Positions 55,211 through 64,000 of a DNA stretch of 64,000 nucleotides are shown here, in pieces (position 1 is the stretch's first letter; every line of letters begins with the position of its first letter). The stretch comes from Hydra vulgaris (taxonomy: Eukaryota > Cnidaria > Hydrozoa > Anthoathecata > Hydridae), in contig NC_088932.1 in the NCBI RefSeq assembly GCF_038396675.1, positions 28,351,501-28,415,500 on the forward strand. Reading direction: 5' to 3'. The translations under genes and the position numbers were made by a program. Under the pieces are notes generated by a model. The model was not told the origin of the DNA and ran no database searches. It saw only the letters and a list, made by a program, of their open reading frames with translations.

Positions 55211-55369
55211 AAAAGGAGAGCATAATAAATAAAACAATGATCAATGATTTTCTCAATGGCTGAAGATGAATTCTCTTATGAAGAATATGTTTTTACAAGC
55301 TTCTGCAACCTATATAAAAACAGTTTAGATATTGAAAAAATTCTTATAATCATATAAAAATAAACCTCC

Positions 55370-56460
55370 TTAACACAATGTTCCATGGATTGAGAATAGA
55401 ATGGCTGATCTGGAACAATCCGTAGGCTTGTGAAAATATTTTCTGACTTTATGGGTTGTGAGGCTTGTGGTAAAAAGTGGTTTGCATACTGAATCTTTCA
55501 ACTCAATTAGATCGATTAATTTATCAGCATCAGTATTTATGCATGGTAGGGTGGCTCTTAAAACAATATTTAAAAAAAAAAACAACCTGTTTTTACCCCT
55601 TTACTTTATTCTATATACTACTAAAACACCCCTTTACTTTATTCTATATAATACTAAAACACTAGGTTTAAAATTTTTTTGAACAAAAAATTATTTTAGG
55701 GGTAGCTCAAGACCCTTAAAAATTTGACTGGTCCCTAAAATTTTGAAAATAAAAGTTCTTCTAAAGTATGTGAACCTGGTACTCAAAAGAATCGAAATTA
55801 TATAAACTTAATAAAACTTAATAAAAACTTAAATTATTAAAGAAATTATATAAACTTAATAAAACTTAATAAAAACTTCAAAAACAGTAATCACTTTACA
55901 AAAAAAACATGTTTAAAAAAACTATTTTTTTTAAACTTGAAATTAATGACTTTTTATATTTTCTTAAATAATTGCTTAAAAACAATAGTTTTTATGCAAT
56001 TATTTAAGAAAAAAGTTATTTTTTTGTAAATTGATTATTATTTTAAAAGTTTTTGTATAATTTCGCTTCTTTTAAGTACCAGGTTGGCATACTTTAGAAG
56101 AACTTTTATTTTCAAAATTTTAGGGACCAGTCAAATTTTTAAGGGTCTTGAGCTACCCCTAAAATAATTTTTTGTTCAAAAAAATTTTAAACCTAGTGTT
56201 TTAGTATTATATAGAACAAAGTAAAGAGGGTAGGAACAGGTTTTTTTCAAAAATGTTGTTTTAAGAGCCACCCTAATGCATGGGGTTTTGCGACTTCTTG
56301 AAGAACTATCTCTGAACTGGTTATTATCATCTCCTTCCCCTCTAATCTCTGTTTGCACTTCCAATTTTGTTCCTCTTCATCTTTGGAACACAAAAGAGTT
56401 TGAATAATGCATTCACTAAATGCAAACCATACAGATCTCATTACAGTTTTCATTACTATT
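55370..56460 (-). other. Unassigned coding-like segment split by a MITE
   Basis: On either side of the MITE, minus-strand frames are open: VWFAFSECIIQTLLCSKDEE and KRLEGKEM-like text at 56247-56453, and NTDADKLIDLIELKDSVCKP LFTTSLTTHKVRKYF at 55370-55540. The frames do not join after removing the MITE and one target duplication: the first frame meets TAA. I do not recognise it. Confidence 0.35.
55547..56275. mobile_element. Foldback MITE, hAT-type, copy 2
   Basis: Same terminal repeats (TAGGGTGGCTCTTAA) and inverted body as 47666-48279, with a different 8-bp target duplication, ATGCATGG (55539-55546 and 56276-56283). Slightly longer owing to small internal duplications (CTTAATAAAACTTAATAAAAAC; CCCCTTTACTTTATTCTATA twice). 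Confidence 0.93.
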
Positions 56461-56699
56461 GCAACAGCCTATTTTTTTTGATACTTTAGTTGTTTCAATT
56501 GGAATAAAATATGTTGAGGTTTATCTAACCAGGAATGTTTGCCTTTTTTTTGAAAATCATTTAGCACCAATTTTAAAAAATATATAAGGTCTATAAAAGG
56601 AGTTTTATACACCTAAGAGCAGTTACATGTAATGCTTGTTTTATACACAAATAACTTTGCATTGATATTCTTAACAATCAGAAATTAAACATTTACAAT

Positions 56700-56850
<151 letters not shown>

Positions 56851-57049
56851 CTAATTGTTTTTATTTTGTTATAGAGGTTAGAGAGGGTTGTAAAACATAT
56901 TCCTATAAGAAGCAAGAAAGATATATAAGAACACAAGAAGACAGTTGGGGTTTTATGAGCAAAAACAATGCTAAAAATAACTTAGCTGGACTCAGAAATT
57001 TTTAATAAAATTTATAAACTATTACTTGTTAATTATTTTACTGGAGAAA

Positions 57050-57745
57050 ACCTATTAACAACCATTTTCATGAAAATAAACATTGTGGTTGTCCAACCAT
57101 CTTGTCACCCGCATCAAGCAAGATAATACCCACTGAAATTTTGAAAAAAACTGAAAACAAGTAGCGCTTATCAACAAAAAGTTGTGACGAAAAGTTTACC
57201 GCTACATCACACACACAAAAAAATAAACAATTAAAAAGTTAAACTTGTTCAATGATACAACGTTTCTTCCAGCACCAGCCATCGGGTAAAGTGGTATATT
57301 GTAAACCGATAAAACTTCTATTGACTGAAAAAAATTGAAATGATCACTTTAAATTTTGTGACTAGTTAGAACAAAATGGCTAGCTCCAAGATGACCATGT
57401 TGGTCAACAAAAAGCAAAGATTCATGCTTTCATTGGCTTAAGTTTAGAACCAAAATTATGGCCTATGAAGGAATGTTAAGGTACTGACATTTAACAACAA
57501 TTATTATTTAAATCATATTTTATAGGTTGAGGCTACTACAAAAAACCATTAAGGTGAAGATGCTGATAAAAGAAAAATGGTTTTCAATTCTGATATTAAT
57601 TTTTTCAACAAGATGGCACGCCAGCACACACAACAAAAGTTGTGTGTGCTTGGCTTAATTTGCCAATGATGATTCTGAAAGATTTGTGGCCAGGTAGCAG
57701 TCCACATGGTAACATAATTGAACATTTATGGAACATTTAGCCATG
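57050..57745 (+). pseudogene. Tc1/mariner transposase relic
   Basis: At 57601-57740 one plus-strand frame reads FQQDGTPAHTTKVVCAWLNL then LKDLWPGSSPHGNIIEHLWN, the second and third catalytic blocks of a Tc1-like transposase. Upstream text contains only scattered fragments. A different family from 49325-50908. No terminal repeats found. Confidence 0.75.
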
Positions 57746-58129
57746 CTACTACTTACTGCTAATATTTATTTAAAACTTGTATATTTTTGTTTTTTTTATT
57801 TTTTTATTTTAACTTTATATAATTTAATTACTAAACAATTAATTATAAAAAATAACTACTCACCCAAATTCAAATGTTGGATATCAATGTTTAAGCGCTG
57901 AAACCTTGGTCCTTGTAGTTCACCTTTATGATAACAGTCAAACTAAGAATAGTCAATAATTTGTGCAAATATTTTATGAAATTTAACAATTAAAAATAAA
58001 GATTGAATATGTAAAAAAACAAATATTATTGTATATATAAAATAAATAAATATATACAAATAGACAAAAAAGTAAAGAATATTCCAGAGTTTTTTTGTTT
58101 TTTTTAAACATCTTTGCTTTCAACAAGGC

Positions 58130-61100
58130 TGCAAACAACCAATAATTAAGGTTGGAAGTAACTGGAAAAAATGAAGATTGTGGAGCAAGATAACGATTGA
58201 AAGACGACTTAAAGGATTGCAAACTATATAAATCAGATTAGCAAGATGAAGGAAACCAATTCCAAAGAACTGATGTTCGAGGAAAAAAAACTAGACAAAT
58301 AAGAGTTTTTGAAGCACTTAGGAACAGTCATAGAAAAAGATTGAGACTAAATTGAATGATGAGTAAAGCGGGAATGAATTTTAGTAGATGGCAAAAGAGA
58401 CGCTAGCTCTTTAGAGCAGTGCCCATTATAGTATTTGTAGATAAGAGAAAGAGAAGCAACTTTACGACAATGTGATAATGGTTGGAGGTTGGCTGATAGA
58501 GCAGGTCAAACTATGTTTACAATGCGTTTTTGAACCTTGCCTAAAAGAGAAAGGAAATCTTAAAAGAAATAATAGAAAGAAATAAAAGAAATTATTAGAA
58601 GCCTAAATCATTAGAAATAAAAATCATTAGTAGCCTAAATCATTAGAAAACCTAAAAGAAATCATTAGAAGATCTACTCCAGATATGGCAACAGTATTTC
58701 ATACAAGGCCGGATTTGAGATTTATAGAGATAGAGAATAGAATCCGAAGTAAGAAAGTGACAAGCTCGATAAAGAAATGCAACCTTAGCAGATACTAATT
58801 TTGAAACTGATTTGATATATGGTTTCCAAGAAAGATTGGAAGAAAGAGTTAATTCTAGAAGATGAAGAGTAGATGACTCATCAAGTACATCACCATTCAT
58901 AAATACATGAAGATCTAAACTATCGCAATAACGATTGGCTGAAAAAAACTGAGTTTTATCTGTATTGAAGTTCGCCAGCCACTGTGAGTCCCATGCTGTA
59001 GCAGAAGTGAGATCATTTTCAAGCTCAAATGCCCCCTCTAAGCAATCAGAGAGAGTTGGTTTCTTATAATGACAAGAATAAATGGTAGTACCATCAGCGA
59101 ATAACCTTAGATGTGAGAATATCTGGAGGATCGTTAATGTAAATTAAAAAGAGTAAAGGGCCAAGGATAGAACCTTGAGGAACCCCTAAAGTTACAGAAT
59201 AAGAATAAGAGTGCTGTCCATCAAGGACAACTTTTATACTACGACTGGAAAGGAAGTCGGCTTTGTCAATAACCTTAAAGATGTTGCCAGATACACCATA
59301 AGAAGAAAGCTTATGGAGAAGACCAGCATGCCAAACTTTATCAAAAGCTTTTGAAATGTCAAGAGCGATGGCCTTAACCTCTCCACCTTTATCTAATGCA
59401 CGATAAAAGCTATCTGTTATTACCGTTAGCAAATCAGCTGTAGAACGAGAAGATTGAAATCCATATTGATGGTCAGAAAGTAAGTTATTAGATTTAAGAT
59501 AAAAAATTAAGTGTTTGTTAATTAAAGATTAAAAAACCTTACTTATAATAGGAAGAAGACTAATGGGACGGTATTTAAACGAATCAGCTTGCTCTCCAGA
59601 ACTTTTGAGGATAGGGATAACAGATGCCGCTTTCCAGCAGGCTGGAAAACAAGACTCTGATAAGCACTTGTTGAATAGTTTTGAGAGTATAGACGACAGC
59701 TCTGGAGAACACTTCTGCAAGACAATAACAGGTATGTTGTCCGGGCCACAAGCTGTAGAAGAGTCTAGGTAGGAAATCACTTTAGATACAGAAGCTGGAG
59801 TGATACGTATGTCAAGCAATGGTTCAACCTGTTTGTTGGCAATATCAGATAGAACACAACTAGTGGAATCAAGAGATGATATTGATGAAAAGTTTTTAGC
59901 AAACAATTCAGCTTTGTCTTTAGGTGAGGTGACAAAGTCTGAACCATATAAGAGAGGTAGAATTAAAGATTTGCCCTTATTACTAATACTTTTAAAGATT
60001 TTCCAGAAGTCACGAGAGCCTAATTTTTGAGATGAGATGCGAGATTTCATGACCTAAGAATAGTCGGCTTTGACGTTAGACAAAACCTTTTTACAATGGT
60101 TTCTAGCAGTAATAAACAGACGTCTGTTTTCTGGAGAATTGTTTTGCTGATAGATATGGAAGTAACAGTTTCGATTGGCAATTGCAGCAGCACAGTGTGA
60201 GGAAAACCATGGAGGAAAGTGAGGCTTGACCTGGAATCGTTGAGAGCAAACAAAAGATTCCATGCCAGCCTGAATCCACAAAGTTATGTAAGAAGCACAT
60301 TTTTCGACAGGAAGACGAAAGATTTCTACCCAAGGACCATCACAAAGAAAATCACAGAAAGAGTCCCAGCCAGCTTTAAGGTAGTTGAAAGAGGTACGAT
60401 AATAGGGGGATTCAGGTGATGAAGAAAAATGAGATTTCAGTTTTAGAGAGATCAAACTGCGATCAGAAGCACCTAAGGGTGATTGTGGAAAAACTGAGCA
60501 CTGACTATGATCAGAAACGAGACATAAGTCGAGTATAGAAGGCAAATGATTTGGGTTGTCTGGAAAGCGAATTGGAAAGTTGACTATTTGAGTTAGGTAT
60601 TGAGAAAGGCAAAAGCTGTGGGCTTTGATGCCTGCAGAATCACTGACACAAGAACCAAGCCATTCAGTGTGGTGAGCATTAAAGTCACCGACAACAACAA
60701 TATTAGCTGATGGATAACATCAACAAGAGTGCAGTCTTGAGATGAAGGAGAGCTATATAGAACAAAGAGAAAGGTGATAGAGTGAAGTGTTGCTAAATGA
60801 AAGCACATGAAAGAATAGTCTGTGGATTCAAACCTAGTTTCATGACAAATGGGTGAATTCTTACGAATGTAAATGCCAAGGCCAAGCATGTGACTATTGA
60901 AGTCTTTATGAATTACAAATATTAGTGAATGATAGGTTTAGAGAACTTGGTGATGATGATGGTTTTTTGTGTTTTATAGTTTTTGCTACTTTATTCATTT
61001 TAAATTTGTTGAAGAACTTGACTCAAAGCATAGATAGTACTCAGTACACTGTTTAATAGCCCAAGCAATTGCCACATTACTACTAATAAACCCTAAGCCG

Positions 61101-61680
61101 TAACAAAGGGCTCCAAATGTGGCCTCGGCAATGCACATCAAAAGTACAAACAGGGACACCATCCATGCGCAACATGGCACTGTTAATACTTTGATATTTT
61201 TTAGCTGTTGATGGAATCAGCCTCTCTGAGAGCTACCACAGAGTTTGGGAAACCTGACTACCAGCTGGCTTCAGAACTATAAAACTGAGTTTTAGAGCTG
61301 TACCCTTATTACGAGATAATAGAATGAGTTGCCTAGTCATAAAAACAGAGACACAAGTAAAACCCATGTATTGAGTCAAGCAGATCCATCATTCAACATC
61401 CTAAATTGGAAACAATGTATTAAAAATACATCTGCGTCAGCCTAATATATGAAGAAGGGGTGCGAGGCTGGTCAGCATATAGAATCTGTTTACAACTTAA
61501 GTCTTTGCCTTGGAGGCCTTCTACAAAACAGTAGCCGGATGCATTTAACATCTGCCCAAGATGAGTATTTTTTTCGAGACACCATCTCTAGCCTTTACTC
61601 AACCAAGAGGCCCAAGAAAGGGGGTGTTTTAAGTCGGAGTTGGCATCTCCTAGCCTTTGCCTCAATGTATTTTAAAAACT
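58130..61680 (-). mobile_element. Nearly full-length jockey/CR1-type LINE, inactivated
   Basis: The 5' end is near 61680 and the 3' end GCAGCCTTGTTGAAAGCAAAG is near 58130. Minus-strand order: endonuclease pieces (LGLGIYIRKNSPICHE; VVVGDFNAHHTEWLG; SILDLCLVSDHSQC), the segment RDFWKIFKSISNKGKS...PKDKAELFAKNFSSISSLD, then RT (STACGPDNIPVIVLQKCSPE; FKYRPISLLPIISKVF; ALDISKAFDKVWHAGLLHKL; LGVPQGSILGPLLFLIYIND) and the C-terminal region (KYCCHIWSRSS). Damage: TAG near 60052, TAA near 59528, a frameshift near 59110, and FADD changed to FADG. Its 5' and 3' ends define a family with copies at 15610, 29385 and 51240. Confidence 0.9.
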
Positions 61681-61689
61681 AAATAATTA

Positions 61690-64000
61690 AAAACTTCACA
61701 CAAAAAAAATCACAAAAATATTAAAAAACACACACAAAAATTTTGTTTATATTTATTTTACGAAATTACTTTTATTCAATGAATATCTAACTTATGAAAC
61801 TTGGTAATATAGACAGAATCACAAGCAAACATATGGTAACAAGATATAAAACACAAGGTAACATACACAGTATCACAAGAGATTTTTTTTAGATATAATT
61901 TTTCTTGACTGGTACAAAAGAGTGACAGCTGCTAGTACCCTAGATTGTAGGCATCCCTTAGTATCATTTCTAAAGGTTAAAAAAAAGTTTCATGGTTGTT
62001 GTTATCATAGTCAAACTGTTCATGTAGTGTGAGAATCTGATTTGCTGCTCATTGATGGTCATTGTTTTCTCTTATTTATAGTTCCTCTTATTCTCAGTGT
62101 TCAATAAAATAGTAAAAAATAATCTGGCTAAAGTAGTACTATTTTTGTTGGAGTTTTTGAATGTGGGTTTATTAGATCAAAAATACCCAGGTAAAAAATT
62201 TGAAGCAAACTTGTTAGCTAATTGGAGCCATTAAAGGCTTGAATTTTATTATTTATAGCCATTAAAGTCAATAAATTTTTACCTCCTAAACTTTTTAGGA
62301 AGTAAAAATTCATTGAAAAAAATTATTTTTTATCTAAAACAAACATGCATGTAATAAATAAAAATTATGCATTTTTTATCTAAAACAAACTAATTAGAAG
62401 CCATTGTAAGTTTACAAAAGCTTTCATCTTCCATCAGAAATATTAAACAAATTTCCATCTACATCTAAAACATAATCTGAAATAAAAAAAAAACTCTTCC
62501 TGAGCAACATAAACAATTTTAATGTCATCAAGAATAATAAAAGCTGAAATTGTATTTATTATTTTGGCTATGGTGTCAGTAATAAATATTAGATTGCTGA
62601 ATCAAAATTACAACTAAAAATTCCATCAATAATTTTTCACTATGAAAGTTTAAATAGTAATCACTAAGTTATTTTTGAAAACATTTGTAAATCCAAGTCA
62701 ACTGAAATGAATGATATTGATGGTTGCATGAAAAGACTAATTAATACAGACAATATTGCAATTGATACAGACAATATTGCAATTAATACAGACAATATTG
62801 CAATTAATAATTAATATTAAACAATATTGGATTTGGACTTTCAACACTACTTACTTTCTGCATATTTTATACAAAAAATGGTGAATAAATAGAAGGAATG
62901 ACATCATAAACATCAATACAAGTCATCACTTAAATCTGTCTTTTTTGTCTTCAGATCCCAATATTTCTTCTGGACAGTCACACTTAAAGCAGCAAACAGA
63001 TCTACATTTTGCCAGATCAACTTGCCAGTAAAACTTTTATACATTATCTTGCACAAGAAAACTATAGTTTTTTTAAAATTCAATAAGAACAAAAGAAATG
63101 TCTTGATGTCCTACTTGTTTTGTCTCTGATAAAAATTTTAAATTTTGAGAATTTTGCTTCTTTCATAAGGTGGTAATGACAAAGATTATGCAAAGATTTG
63201 TTTAAAAATTCAGTAAAATCAATGATATACATTTCAACAAATGCAGTTAAGTCAGTTGAACTCATTATTTCTATGCAATCTGGTCATCAAAATGAAAATC
63301 ATTCTTATTAAACATATATTCAAAGTAAGCTTTTAAATCAAAAAGCAGTTGGAACAAAGATGAAGTAGCATCAACTATCTATATTCCAAACACATACTTT
63401 CATCAAATCAATATAATATATAAAACAATCCTTGAATAAAGTAGCACTCATCAACTTATTGTTTTGATGATAAAAACAAACACAAAATGTATAGTTTTCT
63501 AGTCAATTGTGATTCACCACTTTAATGGGTTAAGAACTTTTGTTTATGCACTTTTACAGTATTTATGCACACAGAAAATTTCTTTAAATCCCAACATTCT
63601 GTTCAACAATATTTTTTAAAAGTTTTTTTAGCCTTTTTTTGAGTTTTTGCAACTAGATCTATGTTATTTTTCAACTTTCTTATCAAGATGTTAATACATT
63701 TTGTACAAAGTGTTCAATGTTGATAAAATTTACGCTATAAATATAGTTATAAAACGCTAATAATAATGACGATTTTTTTTACGTGTTTATTTACTTTTAT
63801 TTCAAGTTGGACTTATTGAAATAATAATATTGAAATATGTAATTTATCAAAAAAAATTTTGGGTGCATTAATTTGAGCGCCCATACTGGTCAAATGGTAT
63901 GGGACACTGCCATGAATTAAAACCAATATCAGTGTTCACAATACCTACTCATTTTATTCTCCAACTAATTTTATCACTTTAAAAATATCTTGTTACAACC
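61690..64000. other. No confident feature
   Basis: AT-rich DNA. A minus-strand frame at 63080-63265 (STDLTAFVEMYIIDFTEFLN, HYHLMKEAKFSKFKIF) looks coding-like and may continue at 62930-63050 (GKLIWQNVDLFAALSVTVQ), but I recognise no family. A 17-bp unit (TTAATACAGACAATATTGCAA-type) is repeated about four times at 62740-62810. Confidence 0.4.

Noticed and set aside
59563..60419. Plus-strand ORFs of 66-76 aa
   Set aside because: Antisense shadows of the LINE at 58130-61680.
63874..63960. Possible tRNA-derived SINE (TGGTCAAATGG resembles an A box)
   Set aside because: No convincing B box, no anticodon arm, and no second copy in the window.

Overview
The window looks like animal nuclear DNA and most probably comes from a cnidarian such as Hydra. 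It is extremely AT-rich, with long (TA)n tracts. Its three host genes have many small exons with GT-AG introns, and two of them (a FAM219 protein and the tRNA methyltransferase TRMT13) belong to animal or eukaryotic families I recognise. The introns are packed with CR1/jockey-like LINEs, hAT and Tc1/mariner transposons, MITEs, a tRNA-derived SINE and Penelope-like retroelements. The organism is an inference; no sequence search was possible.

Host genes. All three are on the minus strand, head to tail. From right to left they are: (1) the 3' half of a TRMT13-like tRNA 2'-O-methyltransferase (exons between 47466 and 41536; 5' exons not found); (2) a complete seven-exon FAM219 gene (40563 to 27425, 154 codons plus stop, every splice phase consistent); (3) a large zinc-finger gene with four CCCH fingers, an RWD-like segment and a CHY zinc finger (26762 to 8525, ten exons in phase; the last coding exon was not found). 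The gaps between genes are only about 1.0 kb and 0.65 kb. The CCCH/CHY gene has a pyrimidine-rich 3' splice site 5 nt before its ATG, which would fit spliced-leader trans-splicing.

Mobile elements by region. 0-7.4 kb, plus strand: two broken multi-exon transposon-type genes. One is SAM + C2H2 + Tnp2-like; the other resembles the SAMD3-like family. They are separated by a SINE with a tRNA-Met-like head. 7.6 kb: a palindromic element. 10.3-12.8 kb: a hAT element with an 8-bp target duplication. 13.2-18.4 kb: a LINE fragment; a Penelope-like element between long inverted repeats, each carrying a hammerhead-ribozyme motif; a deleted LINE; and a mariner relic. 22-23.6 kb: a badly decayed transposase-like relic. 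29.4-38 kb: LINE, Penelope-like fragment, and a nearly full-length PHD-finger LINE. 43.9-46.4 kb: a second hAT element with 8-bp duplications. 47.7 and 55.5 kb: two copies of one hAT-type foldback MITE, each with its own 8-bp duplication. 49.3-50.9 kb: a whole but inactivated Tc1/mariner element inserted in (TA)n. 51-61.7 kb: three more LINE copies, a 12-unit satellite and a Tc1 relic.

Every transposase or reverse transcriptase ORF examined here is broken by stops, frameshifts, deletions or active-site changes, so nothing appears autonomous. The last 2.3 kb contains nothing I can assign with confidence.
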